A DNA stretch of 64,000 bases. It comes from Posidonia oceanica. Taxonomy: Eukaryota; Streptophyta; Magnoliopsida; Alismatales; Posidoniaceae. Below the pieces are notes generated by a model that was not told where the DNA came from, did no database searches, and saw only the letters and a list, made by a program, of their open reading frames with translations. Positions within the stretch are counted from its first letter, which is position 1. Each line of letters starts with the position of its first letter. The stretch lies in the NCBI GenBank assembly GCA_037176725.1, contig JAZBRS010000076.1, positions 119,493,001 to 119,557,000 on the forward strand. The letters run 5' to 3'. Of the stretch, positions 19,101-31,250 are shown piece by piece. The translations under genes were made by a program, and so were the position numbers.

Positions 19101-19945
19101 ATTTATTTAGCATTCAAAAAGAAATGCAAGCAACAGAGCACAACCCGCCGGCCAAGCCCCATCCGGCAGGCATTCAGTTTTGGCCGAGCACCAATTCCAA
19201 GCCTCCAATGCTGAGCCACCCCGTGCTTGAGAGCCACCGGCAGAGCAACCCACCAGCCGAGCCACCCCATGCCCAAGCACCCCCGGTAGAACAGAGTCCC
19301 CTCCGGGCCCAACTGCCGGAACTCACTATGCGAGCCACCACAACAGAGCAACCCCCCCAATCGGCCAAGCATCGCCGGTAGGACAATCCCTCTGTGCCCT
19401 GGGCACCGCCAGTAGAACAGCTCCCTCGTGCCGTGAGCACCACAGCCGACCACCGTTCCGTCCACTCGCCTGTGCACCCGAGCCCGGCAACACCCCAGAA
19501 GAGAGGGAAGAAGGGGAGACGGAAATACAAGCAAATCAAAGGAGGAGAGGAGGAAAAGGGGGCATACCATTTTGGTGCTATCGGAGAGTCGCTTCCCGCC
19601 ACTAGAGATCAGCCCCTTCCTCGGCCTTGTGCCCCACACTTGTGGAAGTCCTCCCTGAGAGCACAGCAGCCTCGTGCCTCCCACGCCGCCGCCGCCGCAA
19701 CCTCGCCGATGCCACCACCCACCGCTGCGCGCAAGGAGGGGGAGACGAGCCGACATTTGCTGTGGAAGTGAAAGGTGAAGAAGATGGTGGAGGGAGCCCA
19801 GGGCACGGCCTGGCCTTTTAAAAAAAAATAAAATAAAATAAAATAAATGAATGAAAGAAAAAATGATGAAATCAAATGAAGAACTTAGCAAAAAAAAAAA
19901 AGGGAATAGTGCCATTGTTGTTTGCAACCAAATGAAGGGATGCAA
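19101..19945 (-). other. GC-rich segment with a doubtful minus-strand reading frame and a TTTAAAAGG promoter-like site
   Basis: From 19130 to 19480 the plus strand repeats words such as GCCGAGCCACCCC and CCGGTAGAACAG in a loose pattern. A minus-strand frame (19103-19945, inner ATG at 19754-19756) is open but matches no family I know and starts in low-complexity hydrophobic sequence. On the minus strand TTTAAAAGGCC near 19813-19823 could be a TATA-like site for the PMD unit, beside an (AAAAT)n simple repeat at about 19826-19850. I do not call a gene. Confidence 0.3.
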
Positions 19946-20977
19946 CCCCCAGGAGCCATGAGGCGGTTGCAGTAGTTACCCAGGTGGGGCCCATCAGGTT
20001 TTAAACCATTCAGCATTCCCGGCTAATTTTCTCAAGGTCAAAAATGCAATTTACCCAGTAAATTTGGATTGCCTCCTAACTTTTGCAACAAGCCAGTAGG
20101 AGTCCCTCCACTTGACAAAATTGTCATGGGGCCCGGCACAGGTGGAAATCACCAAGGAGACTCCCAGAACATTGAAATTTGCCTCAGAGCCCTGCAGTTT
20201 TGCAAAATTGCACATAGGTCCCTCACTTTTGCACAAACATCAGAAATGATCGCAACCTGTAGCAGAGCCTCGTGGTAATGTATCAGATGCCCAGTAACGT
20301 TTGTCGCATCATAAACACCTGGGGTGGATAGCAGAGCAGTGATATTTAGCAGACTGCAAGTCATTCCCCTAGTTTACAGAATTTGCAATTAAGCCCCTAG
20401 CTTTTGCACAGTTGTCACATCGGCTCCGATCTTCGACTGAGCCTCAGCAGAATCCTCTAAAATCACAGGGAGGCCCTAACAGAGCCTTGCCAGGTCACGA
20501 ATAGTCTGTTTCAGCTAGCAAATGTCACAGTAGGAAAAAATTACAGAAAGGCCCCTACATTTATCATACAGTCAGAACCTCTTCAGGATGATTGGAAGAT
20601 TGATCAGAGCATCACCACAGCATCCCTTAGTCTTTCCAGATCTGGTAGGATCGCCACGTGCCCTTGACTGGGAAATTTGCACAAAAGTCCCTATCTTCCT
20701 GCAATAACTGCGGAGCGCACTTCTCGACATTCTATGCAGCTACAGCCAACCAGAAGAATGCCCCTTAGCCTGATACATCCTTCAGAGCACACAACAGCAA
20801 GACAAGAGTATAGAACCCCCGCAGCGGGGTAAATTGTAACGACACACTTGTAGTTTGGCATATTCGCATTTATTCCCCTATCAGAATAGAAGCCGCGGTT
20901 TTGCCCCTTGAGGCGATGCAGTCACAAGTCGCCATCCAGGCGCATCAAAGTGCACCTGCTTCCCAGATTTCTTTTCC
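19946..20977. other. Non-coding DNA with a recurring 'AATTGCA...TCCC' phrase
   Basis: No gene seen. Degenerate phrases such as AAAATTGCACATAGGTCCCT, AATTTGCAATTAAGCCCCTA and AAATTTGCACAAAAGTCCCT recur at 20200-20700. The T-rich parts of LTR1 (1020-1640) and LTR2 (14700-15420) use a similar vocabulary (GCATTTAGGTCC, GCAATTTAGCCCC). The segment may be a decayed LTR or UTR of a related element, but I could not align it. Confidence 0.4.
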
Positions 20978-21081
20978 AGGCTGACACCCTAAACTATCAC
21001 GGGACCGTCTACGGACCTCTGCCAAACCACCAAGTATAGGTATTCCCTTTATCTTTGCGGTCGATAAGTCCGAAACTTATC
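20978..21081 (+). repeat. Scrap of the retrotransposon 3' UTR at the left edge of the satellite
   Basis: AGGCTGACA followed by CCTAAACTATCAC (20978-21000) matches the AGGCTGATACTCCTAAACTATCAC module of family E near 10343. GGTCGATAAG, loop TCCGAAA, CTTATC (to 21081) matches the family B module at about 9183 and 9238. Two different modules of the same UTR in the same orientation make a chance match unlikely. Confidence 0.75.
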
Positions 21082-21489
21082 ACATTTCAGCCTCCCTCAC
21101 GCGTCTTCGTTCCGGACGGATGGAGTCCTACCTGCTTGCTTCCTCAGTCGAGGACAAGCCTCTCTCGCGCGTCTACGTTCCGGACGGACGGAGTCCCGCC
21201 TGCTTGCTTCCTTGGTCGAGGACAAGCCTCTCTCGCGTGTCTTCGTTTCAGACGGACGGAGTCCTGCCTGCTTGCTTCCTCGATTGAGGACAAGCCCCAC
21301 TCGTGCGTCTTCGTTCTGGACGAATGGAGTCCTGCCTGCTTGCTTCCTCGGTCGAGGACAAGCTTCTCTCGCATGTCTTCGTTGCGGACGGACGGAATCC
21401 TGCCTACTTGCTTCCTCGATCGAGGACAAGCCTCTCTCATGCATCTTCGTTCCGGACGGACGGAGTCCCATCTGCTTGCGTCTTTAGTC

Positions 21490-23390
21490 GAGGACAAGCC
21501 TCCTCGCGTGTCTTCGTTCTGGACGGACAGAGTCCCGCCTGCTTGCTTCCTCGGTCGAGGACAAGCCTCCCTCGCGTGTCTTCGTTCTGGATGGACAGAG
21601 TCCCGCTTGCTTGCTTCCTTGGTCGAGGAGAAGCCTCTCTCACGCATCATCGTTCCGGACGGACGGAGTCCCGCCTACTTGCTTCCACGATCGAGGACAA
21701 GCCTCCCTCGCGCGTCTTTGTTCCGGACGAACGGAGTCCCACCTGCTTGCTTCCTCGGTCGAGGACAAGCCTCTCGCGCGCATCTTCATTCCAGACAGAC
21801 GGAGTCCTGCCTGCTCGCTTCCTTGGTCGAGGACAAGCCTCACTCACGCGTCTTCGTTTCGGACGGACGGAGTCCTGCCTGCTTGCTTCCTTGGTCGAGG
21901 ACAAGCCTCTCTCATGCATCTTCGTTCTGGACAGACGGAGTCCCATCTGCTTGCTTCTTTAGTTGAGGACAAGCCTCCTCGCGCATCTTCGTTACGGACG
22001 GATGGAGTCCCGCATGCTTGCTTCCTCGGTCGAGGACAAGCCTCGCTCACGCATCTTCGTTCTGGAAGGACAGAGTCTCGCCTGCTTGCTTCCTCAGTCA
22101 AGGAGAAGCCTCTCGCGTGCGTCATCGTTCCGGACGGACGGAGTCCAGCCTGCTTGCTTCCACGGTCGAGGACAAGCCTCCCTCGCGCGTCTTCGTTACA
22201 GACGAACGGAGTCCCACCTGCTTGCTTCCTCGGTTGAGGACAAGCCTCTCGCGCGCATCTTCATTCCAGACAGACGGAGCCCCGCCTGCTTGCTTCCTTG
22301 GTCGAGGACAAGCCTCACTCACGCATCTTCGTTCCGGACGGACGGAGTCCTGCCTGCTTGCTTCCTTGGTTGAGGACAAGCCTCTCTCATGCATCTTCAT
22401 TCTAGACAGACGGAGTCCCATCTGCTTGCTTCTTTAGTTGAGGACAAGCCTCCTCGCGCGTCTTCGTTACGGACGGATGGAGTCCCGCATGCTTGCTTCC
22501 TCGGTCGAGGACAAGCCTCGCTCACGCTTCTTCGATCTGGAAGGACAGAGTCCCGCCTGCTTGCTTCCTCAGTCAAGGAGAAGCCTCTCGCGCGCGTCAT
22601 CGTTCCGGACGGACGGAGTCCCGCCTACTTGCTTCCACAGTCGAGGACAAGCCTCCCTCGCGCATCTTCGTTCCGGACGAACGGAGTCCCACCTACTTGC
22701 TTCCTCGGTCGAGGACAAGCCTCTCGCGCGCATCTTCATTCCAGACAGACGGAGTCCCGCCTGCTCGCTTCCTTGGTCGAGGACAAGCCTCACTCACGCG
22801 TCTTCGTTCAGGATGGACGGAGTCCTGCCTGCTTGCTTCCTTGGTCGAGGACAAGTCTCTCTCATGCATCTTCATTCTAGACAGACGGAGTCCCATCTGC
22901 TTGCTTCTTTAGTTGAGGACAAGCCTCCTCGCGCGTCTTCGTTACGGACGGATGGAGTCCAGCATGCTTGCTTCCTCGGTCGAGGACAAGCCTCGCTCAC
23001 GCGTCTTCGTTCTGGAAGGAAAGAGTCCCGCCTGCTTGCTTCCTCAGTCAAGGAGAAGCCTCTCTCGCGCGTCATCGTTCCGGACGGACGGAGTCCCGCC
23101 TGCTTGCTTCCTCGATCGAGGACAAGCCTCTCTTGCACGTCTTCGTTACGGAGGAACGGAGTCCCACCGGCTTGCTTCCTCGGTCGAGGACAAGCCTCTC
23201 TCGCACATCGTCGTTCCAGACGGATGGAGTCCCGCTTGCTTGCTTCCATGGTCGAGCACATGCCTCTCTCACGCGTCTTCGTTCTGGACGGACGGAGTCC
23301 TACCTGCTTGCTTCCTCGGTCAAGTACAAGCCTCACTCGCGCGTCTTCGTTGCGGACAGACGGAGTCCCGCCTGCTTGCTTGTTCGGTTG
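21490..23390 (+). repeat. 7-monomer higher-order repeat, 475-bp period
   Basis: The variant CCTCCTCGCGC followed by TTCGTTACGGACGGATGGAG and CCGCATGC or CAGCATGC recurs at about 21970, 22445 and 22920. The intervening monomers carry the same private variants in the same order, so the unit is seven monomers (475 bp rather than 476). A related but more diverged unit precedes it from about 21490. Confidence 0.85.
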
Positions 23391-24156
23391 AGGACAAGCC
23401 TCTCTCGTACGTCTTCGTTCCGGACAGACAGAGTCCCGCCAACTTGCTTCATTGGTCGAGGACAGGCCTACCTCGCGCATACTCGTTCCGGACAGACGGA
23501 GTCTCGCCTGCTTGCTTCCTCGATCGAGGACAAGCCTCACTCGCGCGTCTTCGCTCTGGACGGACAGAGTCCCACCTGCTTGCTTCCTCGGTCAAGGACA
23601 AGCCTCTCTCGTGCGTCTTCGTTCGGGATGGCAGAGTCCCATCTGCTTGCTTCCTCAGTCGAGGACAAGCTTCCTCGCGTGTCTTTGTTCTGGATGGACG
23701 GAGTCCCGCCTGCTTGCTTCCTTGGTCGAGGACAAGCCTCTCTCACGCATCTTCGTTCCGGACGAACGGAGTCCCGCCTACTTGCTTCCTCGATCGAGGA
23801 CAAGCCCCACTCGTGCATCTTCGTTCCGGACAGACGGAGTCCTGCCTGCCTGCCGCCTCGGTCGAGGACAAGCTCCTCTCGCTTGACTTCGTTGCGGACG
23901 GACGAAATATGGCCTACTTGCTTCCTCGGTCGAGGACAAGCCTCTCCCATGCATCTTCGTTCTGGACAGACGGAGTCCCCTCTGCTTACTTCTTTAGTCG
24001 AGGACAAGCCTCCTCCCGCGTCTTCGTTCCGGACGGACGGAGTCCCGCCTGCTTGCTTCCTCGGTCGAGGACAAGCCTCCCTCGCGCGTCTACGTTCTGG
24101 ACGGACAGAGTCTCACCTACTTGCTTCCTCAGTCGAGGAGAAGCCTCCCTCGCGCG

Positions 24157-27100
24157 TCATCGTTCTAGACAGACGGAGTCCCACCTGCTTGCTTCCACAG
24201 TTGAGGACAAGCCTCCCTCGCGCGTCTTTGTTCCGGACGAATGGAGTCCCACCTGCTTGCTTCCTCGGTCGAGGACAAGCCTCACTCGCGCATCTTCGTT
24301 CCAAATGGTCGGAGTCCCGCCTGCTTGCTTCCTTGGTCGGGACAAGCCTCTCTCACGCGTCTTAGTTCTAGACGGACGGAGTCCTGCCAGCTTGCTTCCT
24401 CGGTCAAGGACAAGCCTCTCTCGTGTGTCTTCGTTCGGGACAGACGGAGTCCCGCCTACTTGCTTCTTCGGTTGAGGACAAGCCTCTCTCGTGTGTCTTC
24501 GTTCTGAACAGACGTAGTCCCGCCTACTTGCTTCTTCGGTCGTGGACATGCCTCCCTCGCGCGTCTTCATTCCGGACTGACGGAGTCCCACCTGCTTTCT
24601 TCCTCGGTCGAGGACAAGCCTCTCTCGCGCATCTTCGATCCTGACGGATAGAGTCTCGCCTGCTTGCTTCCTTGGTCGAGGGCAAGCCTCTCTCATGCGT
24701 CTTCGTTCTGGACAGACGGAGTCCTACCTGCTTGCTTCTTCGGTCGAGGACAAGCCTCTCTCGCGCGTCTTCGTTCTAGACGGACGGAGTCCCATCTGCT
24801 TGCTTCCTCAGTCGAGGACTAGCTTCCTCGCGCGTCTTCAATACGGACAGACGGAGTCCCACCTACTTGCTACCTTGGTCGAGGACAAGCCTCTCTCACG
24901 CGTCTTCGTTCCGGACGGATAGAGTCCCGCCTGCTCGCTTCCTCGATCGAGGACATGCCCTACACGTGCGTCTTCGTTTCGGACAGACGGAGTCCCACCT
25001 GCTTGCTTCCTCGGTCGAGCACGAGCTTCCCTCATGAGTCTTCATTGCGGATGGACGAAATCCGGCCTACTTGCTTCCACGATCGAGGACAAGCCTCTCT
25101 GATGCATCTTCGTTCCGGACAGACGGAGTCCCCTCTGCTTGCTTCCTTAGTGGAGGACAAGCCTCCTCGCGTGTCTTCATTCCGGACGGATGGAGTCCCG
25201 CCTGCTTGCTTCCTCGATCGAGGACAAGCCACCCTCGCACGTCTTCGTTCTAGACGGATGGAGTCCTGCCTATTTCCTTCCTCGGTCGAGGAGAAGCCTC
25301 TCTCGCGCGTTATCGTTCTGGACAGATGGAGTCCCACCTGCTTGCTTCCGCGATCGAGGACAAGCCTCCCTCGTGCGTCTTCGTTCCGGACGAACGGAGT
25401 CCCACCTGCTTGCTTCCTCGGTCGAGGACAAGCCTCTCTCGCACATCTTCGTTGCTGATGGACGGAGTCCCGCCTACTTGCTTCCTTGGTTGAGGACAAG
25501 CCTCTCTCACGCGTCTTCATTCTGGACGGACGGAGTCCTGCCTGCTTGCTTCCTCGGTCGAGGACAAGCCACTCTCGCGCGTCTTCAGTCCGAATAGACG
25601 GAGTCCCGCCTGCTTGCTTCTTCGATTGAGGACAAGCCTCTCTCGCACATCATCGTTCCGGACAGACGGAGTGCCGCCTACATGCTTCTTCCGATGAGGA
25701 CATGCCTCCCTCACGCGTCTTCATTCCGGATAGACGGAGTCCCGCCTGCTTGCTTCCACGGTCAAGGACAAGCCACTCTCCCACGTCTTCGTTCTGGACG
25801 AACGGAGTCCTACCTGCTTGCTTCCACGGTCGAGGACAAGCCTCCCTTGTGCGCCTTTGTTCCGGACGAACGGAGTCCCACCTACTTGCTTCCTCGGTCG
25901 AGGACATGCCTCTCTCGTGCATCTTCATTCCAGACGGACGGAGTCCCGCATGCTTGCTTCCTTTGTCGGGACAAGCCTCTATCGCGCATCTTCATTCCAG
26001 ACGGACGGAGTCTCGCCTGCTTGCTTCCTTGGTCGGGACATGCCTCTCTCGCGCATCTTCATTCCAGACGGACGGAGTCCCGCCTACTTGCTTCCTCGGT
26101 CGTGGAGAAGCCTCTCTCGCGCGTCATCGAACTGGATGGACGGAGTCCCACCTGTTTACTTCCACAGTCGGGGACAAGCCACCCTCGCGCGTCTTGGTTT
26201 CGGATGAACAGAGTCCCACCTGCTTGCTTCCTCGGTCGAGGACAAGCCTCTCTCGCGCATCTTCGTTCCAGACGGACGGAGTCCTGCCTGCTTGCTTCCT
26301 TGGTTGGGACAAGCCTCTCTCACGCGTCTTCGTTCTAGACGGACGGAGTCCGGCCAGCTTGCTTCCTCGGTCAAGGACAAGCCTCACTCGTGTGTCTTCG
26401 TTCCGGACAGACGGAGTCCCGCCTGCTTGCTTCTTCGGTTGAGGACACGCCACTCTCGCACGTCTTCGTTCCAGACAGACGGAGTCCCGCCTACTTGCTT
26501 CTTCAGTCGAGGACATGCCTCCATAGCTTGTTTTCGTTCCGGACAGACGGAGTCCCGTCTGCTTGCTTCCTCAGTCGAGGACAAGCCTCTCTCGCGCATC
26601 TTCGTTCCTGACAGACGGAGTCCCGTCTGCTTGCTTCCTTGGTCATGGACAAGCCTCTCTCACGCGTCTTCGTTCTGGACAGACGGAGTCCCGCCTGCTT
26701 GCTTCTTCGGTTGAGGACACGCCACTCTCGCACGTCTTCGTTCTAGACAGACGGAGTCCCGCCTACTTGCTTCTTCGGTCGAGGACATGCCTCCATAGCT
26801 TGTCTTCGTTCCGGACAGACGGAGTCCCGCCTGCTTGCTTCCTCGGTCGAGGACAAGCCTCTCCCGCGCATCTTCGTTCCTGACAGACGGAGTCCCGTCC
26901 GCTTGCTTCCTTGGTCATGGACAAGCCTCTCTCACGCGTCTTCGTTCTGGACAGACGGAGTCCAACCTGCTTGCTTCCTCGGTCGAGGACAAGCCTCTAC
27001 CGCGCGTCTTCGTTCTGGACGGACGGAGTCCCATCTGCTTGCTTCCTCATTCGAGGACTAGCTTCCTCGCGTGTCTTCGTTCCGAATAGACGGAGTCACG

Positions 27101-30100
27101 CCTGCTTGCTTCCTTGGTCGAGGACAAGCCTCTCTCACGCATCTTCGTTCCTGACGGACGGAGTCCCGCTTGCTTGCTTCCTCGATCGAGGACAAGCCCC
27201 ACTCGTGCATCTTCGTTCCGGACGGACGGAGTCCCGCCAGCTTGCTTCCTTGGTCGAGGACAAGCTTCCCTCACATGTCTTCATTGCGGACGGATGAAAT
27301 CCGGCCTACTTGCTTCCTCGTTCGAGGACAAGCCTCTCTCATGCATCTTCGTTCTGGACGAACGGAGTCCCCTCCGCTTGCTTCCTTAGTCAAGGACAAG
27401 CCTCCTCGCGTGTCTTCGTACCGGACGGACGGAGTCCCGCCTGCTTGCTTCCTCGGTCGAGGACAAGCCTACATTGCGCGTCTTCGTTCTGGACGGATGT
27501 AGACCTGCCTGCTTCCTTCCTCGGTCGAGGAGAAGCTTCTCTCACGCATCATCGTTCTCGGACGGATGGAGTCCCTCCTGCTTGCTTCCGTGGTCGAGGA
27601 CAAGCCTCCCTCGCGTGTCTTCATTCCGGACGAACGGAGTCCCACCTACTTGCTTCCTCAGTCGAGGAAAAGCCTCTCTCGTGCATCTTCGTTCCTGACG
27701 GACGGAGTCCCGCCCGCTTGCTTCCTTGGTCGAGGACAAGCCTCTCTCACGTGTCTTCGTTCTGGACAGACGGAGTCCTGCCAGCTTGCTTCCTCGGTCG
27801 AGGACTTGCCTCTCTCGCGCGTCTTCGTTCCAGACTGATGGAGTCCTGCCTGCGTGCTTCTTCGATTGAGGACAAGCCTCTCTCGCACGTCTTCGTTCCG
27901 GACAGACGGAGTCCCGCCTACTTGCTTCTTCGGACGGGGACATGCCTCCCTCGCGCGTCTTTGTTCCGGATAGACGGAGTCCCACCTGCTTGCTTCCACT
28001 GTCAAGGACAAGCCTCTCTCACGCGTCTTCGTTCCGAACGGACAGAGTCCCGCCTGCTTGCTTCCTCGATCGAGGGCAAATCTCACTCACGCGTATTCAT
28101 TCCAGACGGACAGAATCCCACTTGCATGCTTCCTCGGTCAAGGACAAACCACTCTCGTGCATCTTCGCTCTGGACGGACGGAGTCCCATCTGCTTGCTTC
28201 CATAGTCGAGGACAAGCTTCCTCGTGCGTCTTCGTTCCGGACGGACGGAGTCCTGCTTGCTTGCTTCCTCGGTCAAGGACAAGCCTCCCTCGTGCGTCTT
28301 CGTTCCGGACGGACAGAGTCCCGCCTGCATGCTTCCTCGGTCGCGGACAAGCCACTCTCACACGTCTACGTTCCAGACGGACGGAGTCCCGCCTACTTGC
28401 TTCCTTGGTCGAGGACTAGCTTCTCTAGCGTGTCTTCATTGCAGACAGACAAAATCCGACCTACTTGCTTCCTCGGTCAAGAACAAGCCTCTCTCATGCG
28501 TCTTCGTTTCGGACAGACGGAGTCCCGCCTGCTTGCTTCTTCGGTCGAGGACATGCCACCCTCGCGTCTCTTCGTTCCGGACAGACGGAGTCCCGCTTGC
28601 TTGCTTCCTCGGTCAAGGACAAGCCTCTCTCGCGTATCTTCATTCCTGACGGACGGAGTCCCGCCTGCTTGCTTCCTTGGTCGAGGACAAGCCTCTCTCA
28701 CGCGTCTTCATTCTAGACGGACGGAGTCCTACCTGCTTGCTTCCTCGATGGAGGACAAGCCACTCTCGCACGTCTTCGTTCTTGACAGATGGAGTCCCTT
28801 TTGCTAGCTTCCTCAGTCGAGGACCAGCTTCCTCACGCGTCTTCGTTCTGGACAGACGGAGTCCAGCCTGCTTGCTTCCTTGGTCGAGGACAAGCCTCTC
28901 TCACGAGTCTTCATTCCGGACGGACGGAGTCCCGCCTGCTTGCTTCCTCGATCGAGGACAAGCCCCACTCGTACGTCTTCGTTCCAGATGGATGGAGTCC
29001 CGCCTGCTTGCTTCCTCGGTCGAGGACAAGCTTCCCTCGCGTGTCTTCATTGCGGACGGACGAAATCCGGTCTACTTGCTTCCTCGGTCGAGGACCAAGC
29101 TCTCTCACGCATCTTCGTTCTGGACGAACGGAGTCCCCTCTGCTTGCTGCTTTAATCCAGGACAAGCCTCCTCGCGTGTCTTCGTTCCGGACGGACGGAG
29201 TCCCGCCTGCTCGCTTCCTCGGTCGAGGACAAGCCTCCTTCGCGCGTCTTCGTTCTGGACGGACGGAGTCCAGCCTGCTTGCTTCCTCGGTCGAGGAGAA
29301 GCCTCTCTCGCACGTCATCGTTCCGGACGGACAGAGTCCCACCTATTTGCTTCCGTGGTCGAGGACAAGCCTCCCTCGCATGACTTCGTTCCGGAAGAAC
29401 GGAGTCCCACCTGCTTGCTTCCTCGGTCGAGGACAAGCCTCTCTCGTGCATCTTCGTTCCTGATGGACGGAGTCCCGCCTGCTTGCTTCCTTGGTCGAGG
29501 ACAAGCCTCTCTCACGCGTCTTCGTTCTGGATGGACGGAGTCCAGCCTGCTTGCTTCCTCGATCGAGGACAAGCCTCTCTTGTGCGTCTTCTTTCCGAAC
29601 AGACGGAGTCCCGCCTGCTTGCTTCTTCGATTGAGGACAAGCTTCTCTCCCACGTCTTCGTTTCGAACAGACGGAGTCCCACCTTCTTGCTTCTTCGGAC
29701 GAGGACATGCCTCCCTCGCGCGTCTTCATTTCGGATAGACGGAGTCCCGCCTGCTTGCTTCCATGGTTGAGGACAAGCCTCTCTCGTGCATCTTCGTTCC
29801 GGACGGACAGAGTCCCGCCCGCTTGCTTCCTCGGTCGAGGGCAAATCTCTCTCAGGAGTATTCGTTCCGGATGGACAGAATCCCGCTTGCTTGCTTCCTC
29901 TATCAAGGACAAACCACTCTCGTGCGTCTTCATTCTGGACGGATGGAGTCCCATCTGCTTGCTTCCTTAGTCGAGGACAAGCTTCCTCGTGGGTCTTCCT
30001 TCCGGAAGGACGGAGTCCCGCCTGCTTGCTTCCTCGGTCGAGGACAAGCCTCCCTCGTGCGTCTTCGTTCCGGACAAACGGATTCCCGCCTGCATGCTTC

Positions 30101-31250
30101 CTCGGTCACGGACAAGCCACTCTCACGTGTCTTCTTTCTAGACGGACGGAGTCCCGCCTACTTGCTTCATTGGTCGAGGACAAGCTTCTCTCATGTGTCT
30201 TCATTGCAGACGGACGAAATCCAACCTACTTGCTTCCTCGGTCGAGAACAAGCCTCTCCCATGCATCTTCGTTCTGGACGGACGGAGTCCCCTCTGCTTG
30301 CTTCTTTAGTCGAGGATAAGCCTCCTCGCGCGCCTTCGTTCCTGACGGACGGTGTCCCGCCTGCTCGCTTCCTCGGTCGAGGGCAAGCCTCCCTCGCGCG
30401 TCTTCGTACTGGACAGACGGAGTCCCGCTTGCTTGCTTCCTCGGTCGAGGAGAAGCCTCTCTGGCACGTCATTGTTCCGGACGGACGGAGTCCCACCTGC
30501 TTTCATCCACGGTCGAGGACAAGCCACCCTCACACGTCTTTGATCCGGACGAACGGAGTCCCACCTGCTTGCTTCCTCGGTCATGGACAAGCCTTTCTCG
30601 TGCATCTTCGTTCTAGACAGACGGTGTCCCGCCTGCTTGCTTCCTTGGTCGAGGACAAGCCTCTCTCACACGTCTTTGTTCTGGACGGACAGTGTCCTGC
30701 CTGCATGCTTCCTCGGTCGAGGACACGCCTCTCTTGCGCATCTTCGTTCCGGACTGACGGAGTCCCGCCTACTTGCTTCTTCAGTTGAGGACAAGCCTCC
30801 CTCGCGCGTCTTCATTCCAGACAGACGGAGTCCCGCCAACTAGCATCTTCGGTCGAGGACATGCCTCCCTCGTGCGTCTTCGGTCCAGACAGACGGTGTC
30901 CCGCCTGCTTGCTTCCTCGGTCGAGGACAAGCCTCTCTCGCACGTCTACGTTCCGGACGGACAGAGTCCCGCCTGCTTGCTTCCTCGATCGAGGACAAGC
31001 CTCTCTCGTGCATCTTCGTTCTGGACGGATGGAGTCCCATCTGCTTGCTTCCTCAGTCGAGGACAAGCTTCCACGCGCGTCTTCGTTCCGAACGGACGGA
31101 GTCCCGCCTGCTTGCTTCCTCAGTCGAGGACAAGCCTCCCTCGCGCGTCTTCGATCCGGACAGACGGAGTCCCGCCAACTAGCTTCTTCGGTCAAGGACA
31201 TGCCTCCCTCACGCGTCTTCGGTCCAGATAGACGGTGTCTCGCCTGCTTG
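24157..31250 (+). repeat. Block copy I within the satellite (partner 34224-41700)
   Basis: Runs of private variants repeat about 10.0 to 10.5 kb further right. The offset is 10067 bp near 24.2 kb, 10318 bp at 25.7-26.4 kb and 10520 bp at 28.9-30.8 kb, so insertions of a few monomers separate the copies. Limits are approximate. Confidence 0.75.

Noticed and set aside
19103..19945. 280-codon minus-strand frame as the first exon of the PMD gene
   Set aside because: The start is hydrophobic low-complexity sequence read from simple repeats, and I recognise no domain. I could not connect it to the PMD exons, so it is only mentioned as doubtful.
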